A stretch of DNA of 64,000 bases from Tritrichomonas musculus (taxonomy: Eukaryota > Parabasalia > Tritrichomonadida > Tritrichomonadidae). Position numbers and translations under genes: made by a program. Shown here piece by piece: positions 41,666 to 52,400 of this stretch. The notes beneath the pieces are model-generated. The model worked only from the letters and a program-made list of their open reading frames with translations, made no database searches and had not been told where the DNA came from. The DNA is taken from contig JAPFFF010000001.1 in the NCBI GenBank assembly GCA_039105265.1, positions 7,502,001-7,566,000 of the forward strand, written 5' to 3'. Each line of letters begins with the position of its first letter. The first letter of the stretch is position 1.

Positions 41666-43279
41666 ATGGCTAACAAACAAGCGTTTGGAGGATTCTTCAA
41701 AGAAGGAACACGATATTTCAATGGAGTAGATGAGGTTATTCTTCGTAATATCGATGCTGCTGTCGATTTAAGCAATTTAACAAAAACTTCGATGGGACCA
41801 AATGGAATGAAAAAAATAATCAAAAATCATTTTAGTAAGATATTCGTTACAGGCGATTGCGCTACTATTCTTAATGAAGCTGAAATTCAACACCCTGCTG
41901 CCAAAATGTTAGTTAATGCATCACAAATGCAAGCGGAACAAATTGGTGATGGAACAAACTTTGTTATTACTTTTGCTGGTGAATGCTTGAATCTTGCATC
42001 ACAATTAATTCGTGCAGGAATCAATACAAAAGATATCGTTATCGGATTTCAAGAAGCCCTAGCAAAAGCCCTCGAAATACTTCCATCATTATATTCGAAT
42101 GTATCAGTTGATTTACATGATGTTGACAGTGTTACAAATGCACTCAAAACACCACTTTCATCACATCAATATCTTAACTACGAGCATCTCTCCAAACTTG
42201 TTGCACAAGCCTGCGTTCAAGCTAATCAAAATCCAAAATTAAAGTTTAGTGTGGACAATGTTCGCGTTGCAAAAGCTCTTGGTGGAAGCGTTGCTGATTC
42301 TTTTGTTGTTAAAGGATTTGTCGTTAAACGTGAAGTTATGGGTACAATACGTCGTATGGAAAATTGCAAACTTGCTGTTTTTTCAACCTCATTTGACTTA
42401 CCTGAGTCAGATACTAAAATGCAAACAGTTTTCAATAGTGGTGAAGAAATGGCTAATTACAATCTCTCACGTGAGAAGAGAATGGATCAGATTGTTTCTT
42501 CAATTGCTGAAAAAGGTGTCAATGTTGTAGTATGTCAATCAAAGATTACTGAAATGGCAATGCATTACCTAGAAAAGCATAATATAATGGCTCTTCAACT
42601 TCCATCTAATTGGGATATCAAGCGTCTTTGCCGTTCAGTAAAGGCTCTCCCACTTTTAAGGATATCAACACCTCAAGATGACGAAATTGGCCATTGCAAA
42701 TCAGTAGAAGTTAAAGAAGTTGGTTCTACGCCACTTGTTATTTTTGAAAACGATAATAGTGAAGTCAGCACAATCATTATTCGTGGAGCAACATCAAACA
42801 TTATAGATGACGTAGAACGTTCAATTGATGATGCCGTTAACAGTTACCTTGTTATGACAGAATATCCAAAACTTGTTCCAGGTGCAGGCGCATGCGAAAT
42901 GGAACTTTCATGCCAAATCGCTAAATGGGCCGAATCTAGACCCGGAATGGATCAATATGGTGCTAGGAAATTTGCAGAAGCACTTGAGGTTGTTCCTAAA
43001 ATTATTGCTGAAACGTCTGGTTTAAAGATTGCAGATTTTCTTGCAAAGCTTCGAGCCGCCCACAACAAAGGTAATAAAAGTGCTTGTGTCGATATTATCG
43101 AATTACAGGTTGGTGATGCAGAAAAGCTTGGTATTTATGACGTTGCTCATGTTAAAGAGTGGGCTCTCAAATTTGCTACAGATGTAGTTGTAACCCTCCT
43201 TCGTGTTGATCAAATTTGTATTTCTAAACCAGCTGGAGGACCAGCTCCAAGATCTCCAGAAGCAAGAGATATTGATTGA
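41666..43279 (+). CDS. CCT8: CCT theta subunit of TRiC chaperonin
   Basis: A 537-residue protein, the usual CCT length. The N-terminus (FGGFFKEGTRYFNGVDEVILRNIDAAVDL) and the nucleotide-site phrases SMGPNGMKKII, TGDCATIL and GDGTNFVITFAGE match CCT theta specifically, which has GDGTNFV where other subunits have GDGTT. The apical domain and the phrase LVPGAGACEMELSCQIAKWA are also typical. TRiC/CCT folds actin and tubulin in the cytosol using ATP, as a ring of eight different subunits. The frame is intact. The start is the first ATG, with clear family alignment from the first residues. A MITE ends only 160 bases upstream, so it may lie in the promoter region. Confidence 0.96.
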   Translation: MANKQAFGGFFKEGTRYFNGVDEVILRNIDAAVDLSNLTKTSMGPNGMKKIIKNHFSKIFVTGDCATILNEAEIQHPAAKMLVNASQMQAEQIGDGTNFVITFAGECLNLASQLIRAGINTKDIVIGFQEALAKALEILPSLYSNVSVDLHDVDSVTNALKTPLSSHQYLNYEHLSKLVAQACVQANQNPKLKFSVDNVRVAKALGGSVADSFVVKGFVVKREVMGTIRRMENCKLAVFSTSFDLPESDTKMQTVFNSGEEMANYNLSREKRMDQIVSSIAEKGVNVVVCQSKITEMAMHYLEKHNIMALQLPSNWDIKRLCRSVKALPLLRISTPQDDEIGHCKSVEVKEVGSTPLVIFENDNSEVSTIIIRGATSNIIDDVERSIDDAVNSYLVMTEYPKLVPGAGACEMELSCQIAKWAESRPGMDQYGARKFAEALEVVPKIIAETSGLKIADFLAKLRAAHNKGNKSACVDIIELQVGDAEKLGIYDVAHVKEWALKFATDVVVTLLRVDQICISKPAGGPAPRSPEARDID

Positions 43280-43566
43280 ATTCATTAAAATAAAAGATTA
43301 AACTTTTTAAATATCTTCTCTATTTATATCATTTTTCTCAATCAAAAGTTTTCTTTTGCAATGCCTTCAAATCATGAAATCTTTGCAATCGGTTTCAGAT
43401 TTTAAAAAAATATATGATTGATTTAAAAAAAAATAATTTATCTACAAATAAATATTAAATTTATCACTTTATTTATGCTCTTCTCTAGTTTTCTCATTAA
43501 TTAATATGATGTAGATATTTTTAAATAAAATATAATGTTTTTCACAAATTGATAATTGGATGATCA

Positions 43567-43676
43567 TCAGATTTCAGAAAAATTATATTTATAAAACATA
43601 AAATTCAAGAATTCTTGAATTTTATAATAAAAAAAAAAAATATGTTTTATAAATATAATTTTTTTTACATCTGATT
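43567..43676. repeat. Hairpin-forming inverted repeat 1
   Basis: The arms at 43567-43600 and 43641-43676 share ATCAGAT and TTATATTTATAAAACATA in inverted orientation. The inner part holds a second perfect palindrome, AAATTCAAGAATTCTTGAATTT. It could be a small MITE or a transcribed stem-loop; no target duplication is evident. Confidence 0.7.
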
Positions 43677-43808
43677 TGTAAAGAATAATGAGATGATTCT
43701 TTACAATAATAATAAAAGCTATTTTAGAAAAAAATGAGCCAGATTTTTTTGCAAAAAATATTTTAAAAACACATATCAAAAAGTGAATGATGCTTTCAAA
43801 AAAAAAAC

Positions 43809-43876
43809 TTTACGAATTTCCCGTATAACTTTTTGTGAGCGCTAGCTCACAAAAAGTTAGGAGGAAAATTCGTAAA
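43809..43876. repeat. Hairpin-forming inverted repeat 2
   Basis: The outer arms TTTACGAATTT and AAATTCGTAAA enclose a strong inner stem TAACTTTTTGTGAGC/GCTCACAAAAAGTTA with a four-base loop GCTA. It shares its last bases with the next hairpin. Confidence 0.75.
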
Positions 43877-43937
43877 TCTCTGAATTGAATACACTTTTTG
43901 AGTTTTTTCTCTCAAAAAGTGTGCATTCAAGAGATTT
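43874..43937. repeat. Hairpin-forming inverted repeat 3
   Basis: The arms AAATCTCTGAATTGAATACA and (inverted) TGCATTCAAGAGATTT continue into the stem ACACTTTTTGAG/CTCAAAAAGTGT, with a loop of about 8 bases. It directly abuts hairpin 2. Confidence 0.72.
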
Positions 43938-45339
43938 TATATTTTTCAATGGAACAAGTTCAAATAAATATTTATAGACCCTATTAAGGTATTCATTCAA
44001 TTTTGTAGTATTCAAAAAGTGACAACAAAAATACAAATTTTGCGAAAAATATCATAATAAATTTTAATTTTTTATATTAAATATTCATAAAAAAATAATA
44101 TCATTATATAATATATTTAAATTATTCTATATCTTGCTAAAAGTAGAGATAATTTCATAAATAATCACTCAGCTAATCTTTTCAACCTGAGTTAAAATTT
44201 GAAAAATTGGACATATTTTTTGATTTTGAAAAGAATTATTTTAAAAAATCAAAAATTCCGACGCTGGGGACTTTATTTTGGATAGATTTTTACTTTGAAT
44301 ACTTTACATATTTTTACTTTTCAGAAATCTTTATTTTCTCACAATTATTCAATTGTTTATATCTTACAATCTCACAATTATTTCTTATAAAAATGCACAA
44401 TATTCTGAAGTATATAATAATTTCATAGAATTGATCTCAATTTTCTTATGATTCAAATATTTCATAAAAATTTAATTCAATTTAATAAATTAACTAAAAA
44501 ATATATCTTATATTTAAAATTGCATTTTCCTCATATTTGCTATGATATTTATACAAAACATCATTTTTTTTTCTAAACTTATCAAATTGTAAAATTTTCA
44601 TTCAAAAAGAAAAATTAATTTATTTTTATATTTTACGTTAATTTTACCATTATATTTAGTAAATAAATTGATGTCATCATATATTTTATTATATTACAAT
44701 ATGATATCATATACTGCTTTTGTTCAACCTTAATATGGTCTATATTTATTTCTAATTATGGATTAAAAGTGATTTGAAAATTGATTTTTTTTTGTTATAA
44801 AAAAGCATACGTTAAAAGAATTGAAAAAGTTAAAATAAACGTATGCAATTTTCAGATAACTTCAAAATGTGATAACTTCAAAATTTAAAATTTTATTATC
44901 CGATATCTGAGCATAATGTTAGTGTTAATATCTCAATAAACATATTTCATGAAGAAAATTTGTATTTTTGCTTTTGATACGTTAAGGGTTTATGAGAAGC
45001 TTTCGATATACATGACGATACGGTAACTTTTTAAGTGAGTATTGTTCGGAATTAATTTTTTGAGAATAGGCGGGATACCATCAAAATTTCTTTTTATTTC
45101 TTAGATGTATTTAATTGAATTTTTCAATTATTTATATCAAATTTGAAAAGATATCTTAGGTATTATTGAAAATTGACTATCAAATGAAATATTTGAAAGG
45201 TTATTTGGTAATTTGATATAGAGTCGCTTTGAAAATTGAAGAATTTATTTATATTTTTCAGATAAGTCATTGAAACCCTTTTTAATAAAATTTATAAATT
45301 AAATGATTTCAAATCATAATTTTTTTAAGCATATATATA

Positions 45340-46215
45340 ATGTATTCGAAATATACAACCTATCGCCCATATAATAATTTGAAAACTATTCCACACAGAA
45401 TATACTCAGCTACCCCACCGATTAAAAAGTTTGGGGAGCAAGGTGATATTGTTGAACTTGGAGTTCAAAACTTTCCTGTTGGATATGCTGATACAATTGG
45501 ACGTCGGCCAACAATGGAAGATTCAATGTGTATTGTTGGAGATGTTATAGGAGATAATACCGCTTTTTATGGAATGTTTGATGGTCATGGAGGCAAAGTT
45601 GTTTCTCATACTGCAGCCAGGCAAATGTACAGAGTTATTGCAGATAATTACGAAGGTGTCGATAAATTGCCAAGCACAATTGAAAAGGCAATTGATATAG
45701 TAAATTCACCTCTTGTTGATGAATATTATGATCAAGGAAGTACTATGGCTATTGCAATCGTTGTTGATGATATAATTTTTACAGCAAATTTAGGAGATAC
45801 TAGAATTGTTCTCACTAATCAAAGTGGAGCTGTCAAGAGAGTTACATATGATCATCGTGCTACAGACCCAGTGGAATGTTCATATGTTGAAGAAAGAGGC
45901 GGAATGGTATATAATGGGCGTGTTAATGGATCTTTAATGCTTACGCGTTGTCTTGGTGACGGTTCTCTAAGCCCATACTTATCACAAAAGCCTTTTATGA
46001 CTAAGACACCAAGAAAGGATGGAATTATAATGATTATAGCATGTGATGGTGTTTGGGATGTTTTAACTGACAACGAAGCAGCATTAATTGCAAGGAAAAA
46101 TATTCAATTCCCTATTGATGCCGCCCAAGCTATTGTAGATGAAGCTTATAAGAAGGGAAGCACAGATAATATTTCTTGTATTGTTGTTAATCTAACTCCA
46201 ATTATATCTTATTAA
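45340..46215 (+). CDS. PP2C-family Ser/Thr phosphatase (copy 1)
   Basis: A 291-residue protein consisting of one PP2C (PPM) domain after about 45 N-terminal residues. Family motifs in order are: GYADTIGRRPTMEDSMCIVG, YGMFDGHGGKVVS, GSTMAIAIVVDDIIFTANLGDTRIVL, the YDHRATDPVE segment, VNGSLMLTRCLGDGSL, ACDGVWDVLTDNEAA and GSTDNISCIVVNL. The metal-binding acids (E/D of MED, D of DGHGG, D of CDGVWD, D of TDN) are all present. The enzyme removes phosphate from Ser/Thr using Mn/Mg. It is short, with no regulatory extension. A paralogue lies at 54571-55425 on the opposite strand. Substrate is unknown. Confidence 0.95.
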   Translation: MYSKYTTYRPYNNLKTIPHRIYSATPPIKKFGEQGDIVELGVQNFPVGYADTIGRRPTMEDSMCIVGDVIGDNTAFYGMFDGHGGKVVSHTAARQMYRVIADNYEGVDKLPSTIEKAIDIVNSPLVDEYYDQGSTMAIAIVVDDIIFTANLGDTRIVLTNQSGAVKRVTYDHRATDPVECSYVEERGGMVYNGRVNGSLMLTRCLGDGSLSPYLSQKPFMTKTPRKDGIIMIIACDGVWDVLTDNEAALIARKNIQFPIDAAQAIVDEAYKKGSTDNISCIVVNLTPIISY

Positions 46216-46602
46216 ATATAGTTGTGAAATATCAGTATTTTTTAGAAATAAATCTATCTTTCACTAGATTTTTCTGTAAATTTTTTTTTATAATGGAATT
46301 TATATCTGATTTTTTGTTTCAAAAAGGAAAATGCAGTATATATACATTCCCTTCCAACACCAAAACGCAAATGATTGGGGAAAATAATTATATATTTCTA
46401 TAGTAAATATTTTAGTAATAGCAAATAGATTTTATTTTGTAGTATTATGAATTATATTGATTTCCAATAAATTTTATAAGAAAGGTTTATTTGATAAGAA
46501 TATAAATCTGGGTTAATAAAAAAAAACAATTAACGTATTATTTCAAATTTTCATAAATAGAAAGTGACCGTTTATTTTTTACGTTATTTGTTAGGTTTTT
46601 AG
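46216..46602. other. Intergenic spacer
   Basis: About 390 bases of AT-rich DNA between the PP2C and MYCBP-like genes. No feature is recognised. Confidence 0.4.
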
Positions 46603-46929
46603 ATGGAAGATAATTTAAACGAAGAAATTATAGATGAAGAAACAGAAAATAATGAAGTAAATAATGAAAAGAAAACTATATCGCAGGGCACGCCATATAC
46701 GGATGCCCTTGAGGAAAGTGGTGCATTAGATCTACTCGCTGATACGTTATTGACTATGTACACCAATCCAAAAATACCCCCTGAAGTATTTAGCTTCTTT
46801 TTAACTACTGTCGGAGCTGCAGAACATCCTGACGTTGAAAAATTACTAAATGAAAATCAAGAGCTTCGAAAAAGTATTATTTCATTGAAAGCACAGGTTG
46901 CAGAGCTTGAATCTAGAGTTCGAAAATGA
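46603..46929 (+). CDS. MYCBP: MYCBP (AMY-1)-like small protein
   Basis: A 108-residue protein. An acidic N-terminus (EEIIDEETENNEVNNEKK) is followed by the core YTDALEESGALDLLADTLLTMYTNPKIPPEVFSFFLTTVGA. It ends in a coiled-coil tail of heptads (LLNENQELRKSIISLKAQVAELESRV). The core and its order match c-Myc-binding protein (AMY-1), which reads YLEKSGVLDTLTKVLVALYEEPEKP...FLKHHLGA followed by the same kind of coil. The vertebrate protein is 103 residues, about the same. Outside animals these proteins are associated with A-kinase anchoring and cilia/flagella rather than Myc. A flagellar role would suit a trichomonad, but it is inference. Confidence 0.82.
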   Translation: MEDNLNEEIIDEETENNEVNNEKKTISQGTPYTDALEESGALDLLADTLLTMYTNPKIPPEVFSFFLTTVGAAEHPDVEKLLNENQELRKSIISLKAQVAELESRVRK

Positions 46930-47138
46930 TTTTATATATTATTATTAGTATTATTATTGAAAGGATATTTTTATTTATTAAACAAAGGAAATAGTAATTA
47001 TTTAAATTCACAAAACTAAGTGAATACATGTTTGAAACTATCATCAAAATAAAAACTTAATAAAAAGCTTTTCTATAGATGAACGTCTTTAACAGTTAAT
47101 CTTGAATAAGAGAGTATGAATAATCTTTTTAATGATGA

Positions 47139-48470
47139 TTAATCTCTTTCTTTAATAATTGAAATGATATTTTGAGCATTTTTCTCGATTAATATATCTT
47201 CATGCATGCATAAATTGTAAACTGCTTGATAACAGTCGTTATGAGATACGATAAAATCAAAAATTTGTTTTTTGTCATTTATTAAACAGTTCAAAATAAA
47301 AATTATTTCGCCTAAATCGCTTTGTGGTATTTCCTCTAACAAATCAAAAATCAAGCAAAAAATATATTCGAAGAAATCTTGGTTATAAACGAAATCAAAA
47401 TTAGTTTTTAAGCATACTATGAAAAATTTAAAGAATGCTATTTTTAAATGATAACGAATTATATCTATGCTGTTACCTAATATACAAACTATAAAAGAAA
47501 ATTGAACGCCAAGCTCATTATTTGCTTTGATTTGATTAAGTAAATAAGTTAGCACAGTAATGTTTATGGTTTCATTTTCTTTTTGAACAATATCCTGAAT
47601 AATTGATTGAAAATTATTGCTGATTAAAAAGTTAATAAATTGAATATCGTGAAAATGAGATAAAACACCAATAATTGGTAAAATATTATGATGTTGAGAT
47701 AATTGATTCAGCAAAATGAAGCAAGATTCTTCATTAAAAATTACATTTGGTAAAAATTCAAACTTTTCCTGAAAATGTAAAACGATTGACAGAGCTGAAT
47801 AAAATATTTTTCTATTATTTATCAAAAGAAAATCGTGAGCAAAATTAAAGCATAAATCAGATTGTTCTTGGTTTAAATCATTTAAGTTCAATGCGACAAA
47901 ATGAATAATTGATGCAATAATTTCTAAATCTTTTATTTGAGTTGTTGATTTTTTTATAGTATCCAAAATGTTAAGTAACCCTAAATTTATGGCATCGCCA
48001 ACTGATGATGGAGATTTTATAAAAATGTTTTGAAATAAGATCAATATGTATCTGTTTTGATAGAAATTAGTAAAAATAGCTATCATTTCACTCATTTTGT
48101 TTGACAAATATGAAAGAGTTTCATCTGCTACATAAGATAAAGTTAGCAAAAGCTTAGACGAAAAAAAAACCTTCTCGCCATCAAAAGATAATAATGTATT
48201 AAAAATATAATCCAAAAACTGAAAAAAATTAAAATCATCCGAAAAAAGTGGATTTTTTGAATTGCTTTCAATTGAGTAAGAAATTGTTGTAATTAAAAAA
48301 TTCAGTGAATCAACTTGAAAAAAATCAATTTCATCAAAAATTTTATTGCTGAACTTAGGTGATAGCAAAACGTCATTTTGTGTTTGTAAAGTAATTTCAT
48401 CATTTGGATTGTTTATAAAATCTTCATTATCGTGATGAACAGATTTTGATTTATATTCATTATAAAGCAT
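47139..48470 (-). CDS. Helical-repeat (armadillo-like) protein, unknown
   Basis: A 443-residue protein starting at an ATG at 48470. After about 40 polar residues it is almost entirely short hydrophobic helices rich in Phe, Leu, Ile and Asn, resembling ARM/HEAT-type repeats (for example LLLTLSYVADETLSYLSNKM and FLISNNFQSIIQDIVQKENETINITVLTYLLNQI). No catalytic motif or transmembrane segment stands out. Trichomonad genomes hold many such divergent helical-repeat proteins, and I cannot place this one. The style is like that of the partial protein at 63054-64000, without obvious close identity. Confidence 0.8.
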   Translation of the reverse strand: MLYNEYKSKSVHHDNEDFINNPNDEITLQTQNDVLLSPKFSNKIFDEIDFFQVDSLNFLITTISYSIESNSKNPLFSDDFNFFQFLDYIFNTLLSFDGEKVFFSSKLLLTLSYVADETLSYLSNKMSEMIAIFTNFYQNRYILILFQNIFIKSPSSVGDAINLGLLNILDTIKKSTTQIKDLEIIASIIHFVALNLNDLNQEQSDLCFNFAHDFLLINNRKIFYSALSIVLHFQEKFEFLPNVIFNEESCFILLNQLSQHHNILPIIGVLSHFHDIQFINFLISNNFQSIIQDIVQKENETINITVLTYLLNQIKANNELGVQFSFIVCILGNSIDIIRYHLKIAFFKFFIVCLKTNFDFVYNQDFFEYIFCLIFDLLEEIPQSDLGEIIFILNCLINDKKQIFDFIVSHNDCYQAVYNLCMHEDILIEKNAQNIISIIKERD

Positions 48471-49477
48471 AAGGTCAAAATATAATATGAAAAATAACGG
48501 TTAATTTTAATTATAATGCAATCCTTTGTTTTAACACACGATATTGTAAGAGAAAATGTGCTTATAAACCCACAAAAAGTTTAACTTTTTCTTTATATAA
48601 AAGTCCACATAAACAAAATTTGAAACAAAAAAAAATATTTTCAATAGTTAAAAAAATAATTATATTTTAATCTTTTTATGGTACATAATTTTTACCGATA
48701 CTTACCGCCATCCGCGGGGTCTCGACTCGGCTTCGCCTCGCTCGACGCCCGCTAGGCGGTATGTAGTCTCGGTAAAAATTATGTAAAAATATAAAAAGAT
48801 TAAAAATTAATATTTTTATACATATGAAAATATTTTTTTTTGTTTCAATTTTGTTTATACGACTTTATAAATAAAGAAAAAGTTAAACTTTTTGTGGGTT
48901 TATAAGCACATTTTCTCTTATTATAGTTTTAACACACGATATGGCCGAGTTTATTATCGATCTGTGTTATAGTAATAGTGTATAAGATTTGAGTGATCTT
49001 GGCTATCAAGATTTATACTTTATTATAAATATATCATACTATGAATAAAAAACTTATAGCATTTGCTAAAAAAATGATTGTGTGTAAAGATAAATTTAAG
49101 AATTAAATGATTCCCTTGAATGAAAATATTATGATTTTCACAACTAATATTTCTAAGAATATCAAATTTATTATAGATAATAGCAAAAAAGCAAAATCAT
49201 GTAATCAAATATCATTTTACAAAATATTTTTGTTAGTTATTGCTCACAAAAGTGGAGCATAGTGGCAGTATTAGTATTAAATATAATCAAAATTTTGAAT
49301 ATAATTCAAACCAAAAACTTTCCATACAAAAAATTTAAAAGTGGAATTATTATCATTGAAATATTGAGAGCAAAATTTAAGATATTCAATATTTGAAAAC
49401 TAAAGTGAATTAGAAAAGCAAAATTAAGCGGTTTCAAAAAAAATTTGAGACCTTTCTTTTGATTTTGGCTGAGCATC
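48471..49477. other. Divergent intergenic region with palindrome
   Basis: About 1 kb between two genes that point away from each other, so it must hold both promoters. The 374-base palindrome at 48547-48920 fills its first half. The rest (48943-49477) is AT-rich without a recognised motif. Confidence 0.6.
48547..48920. repeat. 374-base palindrome with GC-rich centre
   Basis: The left end TAAGAGAAAATGTGCTTATA is matched exactly in reverse at the right end. The arms stay highly similar for about 150 bases each, with a few small differences near 48595-48605 and 48845-48875. The centre (about 48693-48774) is GC-rich and itself folds: TACCGCC with GGCGGTA, GCGGG with CCCGC, and a CGAGGCGAAGCCGAG segment. 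The 17-base word GTTTTAACACACGATAT flanks the palindrome on both sides (48528-48544 and 48926-48942), like a long target duplication. The class is unknown; it may be a MITE-like insertion. Confidence 0.85.
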
Positions 49478-52400
49478 ATGGATGATGATAATCTTCAACA
49501 AGTGATTGAATCATGTATCCGTTGTGGTAACAACATTAGTGGAAGGTCTCTTAATCATCTTTCATCATCGATTCGGCGATGGGTTGAAAGATCACCAAGT
49601 GAATTATTATCCATTATCCAAACTACCTTAATTGAATATGATTCGCAAATTGTTCCAACAAGAATTCTCCTCTCAATTTCAAATGATCTCCAAGGAATCG
49701 ATGTTCAATGTTTTAAGGAAATCGTTCAATCAGTTATTTCAAAATCAACGAACTGTATTCAATCCTTCTCAGTTATTTCACTTATTCATAATGCAGTTTT
49801 TATTTTACCAGTTTATTCTTTATCAGAAACCGAAGCAACTCAACTGGCCAATAATATCATTAATATAGTTCCAAATACATTACATCAAAATGAGTCAATT
49901 CAAGTTATTGCAACAGCGCTTTCTCAATTCATGAAAAAATGGGCCAATTCATTAACCAATCCAGAGATATTGGCATCATCCTTATTTACTTTACTTTCTG
50001 ATAATTCTTTTACATATGCAACATTATCTCTTCTTTGTCAGTCTATAGTTTCATTAATTTTATCAAATAAAATCTTAGGTGATGTAAACCTGAAAGAATT
50101 AATTGAGGATTTAACGCATCATAAGCAGACTGTTCTTGATCAATTCACTCCCGTTTCAAATGTTAATTTTATCGATTATGCACTTCGAACTCTTCCATTA
50201 TCAGCGCAATATCAATTGGTTGGTACAGTCATCTTTTCATTATCGCCAGAAAAGCTTAACCAGGTTGCAAATCGTTTTAGTTTGCTTAGCAACTACATTA
50301 AAACTCCTCCTACGGATGAGCTTACGAGGATATGCTTCTATCATCTTCTCTCCGCTGTTTTAAAAGCAACATCCAAGCAAATTACTCCAAAAGCATTAAA
50401 TATGTGTTGTAATGCCCTTCTTAAGCATGCTGAAACACAAGATCATGCTAATCGTCATGCAATTAAAACCTGCTTTGGATATCTCCTTCAATGCTCAGCT
50501 CACACGCAAAACCCAAATAAATTTAATGAAATGCTATTTCAAAGGATTCTTGCATTGTCACCCAAGTCTGTGCTTCGGCAAGATGCTTTACCATTAATAA
50601 TTCCTTGTGTACCATTTTCGTGTATAACTATTGAGTTTTTCCAATATTTGCTATCGCTTTTTGATAAGCAAGGTAGCTTAGCAATGAAATGTATCATTGA
50701 AGTTTACAAGAATTTTGATGTACCCCTTGAATATTCAACTCTATTATTCAAAAAGCTGGACTCAATGAGTGCACCAATAAGAACTTCTAATTTGGAATAC
50801 CTTTTAAGGGGTGATGCCAAAATAATTTCTAAAATCAAAGAGCATGCAATAAATTGCAAAGAAATAGATGAAAACCGTCGACTCACACTTCTTCTTTCAA
50901 CATCATCATTTGAATCAAAAGTGGGTAAAAATATGGTTGTTTCTGTATCACTTTTGAAATCAGCTATACACTCTTGGGACTTCGAAGTTAGAATGTCAGC
51001 CATTCAATTGTTATATGGTCAATATGCAATTGGCAACGAAGAACGTCTTGCCATTTTGAAAGATACGATACCACGTGTTTTTGTTTACTGTGATTTGAAA
51101 TTCTCTAAGCAATTAGAGCGATGTCTTGATAATATTGTCCGCAGTTTGGATAACAACAGCAATAGTTCAAACTGTAAAATTTTTATTAAATCACTAATGA
51201 GTGAAATACAACCACTTTTAAGGCCATATCAAAGTGGTGTCAAAAAATCATATATCATTGGCCTAATCATGACAATATGGCGAACCAAGCCCTTATACTT
51301 ATTGACCAAAAAACTAACCAAGCAATTAATTTTGGGGCTTTTTGAAAGTAGTTATGCTTTAAGAGATCAATTCTTCACACTCCTTCTTTTTATTGTTCGC
51401 ACATCAGCCAACAACGAAGCCGCAAAATCAATAGTTAAGGCAGTAATAAACAAAGAAAGTGAATTCGTAACGGATTTAATTGATAAAAACAAAGATAGCC
51501 CTCGATTTAGAGAATCTGACGGAGCAGCAAGACTCATTGCATTACTCGATATTATTCAAAAAGAAAAACCTCTAGATTTTTATATTAGCGAGATGTGGAT
51601 TGAATACTTAAATGGTAGTAATGATTCAATTCCAAGTCACTTTCCTCTTTCAGTTATTCTTCATATTTTAAAGAGCAACATTCAAAATGTTAAAGTTCGC
51701 TTTTTCATTGACAAACTTCTTCCATACATTATTCAACTCATTACCGATTCTTTATCATTTATGAGTGTCGAAGCGAATGTCGAAGTCATTCCAATCCAAC
51801 AAATTAGAAATGATAATCCACCTGAATCGCAGCTTCATAGCTCAGTTAACAAGTCCTGGCTTGCAGTTCGACAATCATTAAATATCATAACATGCATCAT
51901 CAACCACTATTTCGAAGAAATTCCAAAGAAGCTCGTAGAGCAAATTGGTGATACACTATTCCGCTTTTTAATCGAATCTCGCCACTTTTCTACTGTCTAT
52001 TATGCTCATCTAACTTTTCAATCTCTTTGTACACGCTGTTACATTCGAGATGATTGTAATAAATTCCCTGAAAAATGGACATATCTTCTTTTGAAAACTG
52101 CTGATTCATTTTCTTCAGCCGATCATAAAGCATCTGATGGTTTTGTTCAAACAGCAACAGCTTTAATTCATTCAGAACCTTCTCATTTATTCGGTTCACA
52201 AAGAGTGATTTATCACCTCCTGCTTCATTTTTGTTTCTCATCAATTGATAATCCAACAGCTGAGAATCAACTTAGATCAGCTCTTCTTTTAACAGAAGCT
52301 ATTGCTAAAGATAAGCCAACACAAGTCAATATTGAACCTTACGAATCTCAACTTTTAATGTCTGTATTCACTCTTTATACAACTCAAATGAGCTATGAAA

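Larger units (their letters stand above)
43280..45339. other. Long intergenic region with hairpins
   Basis: About 2 kb of AT-rich DNA. Three consecutive hairpin-forming repeats occupy 43567-43937 (separate entries). A word TTCAAAAAGTGACAACAAAAATAC at 44011-44034 resembles the end of the 407-base MITE and may be a decayed end. From 44050 to 45339 no gene or repeat is recognised. Confidence 0.55.

Noticed and set aside
48531-48542. AACACACGAT resembling the trichomonad intron branch/3' splice motif ACTAACACACAG
   Set aside because: The match is partial, it lies in a flanking direct repeat of the palindrome, and the genes on both sides are intact without introns.
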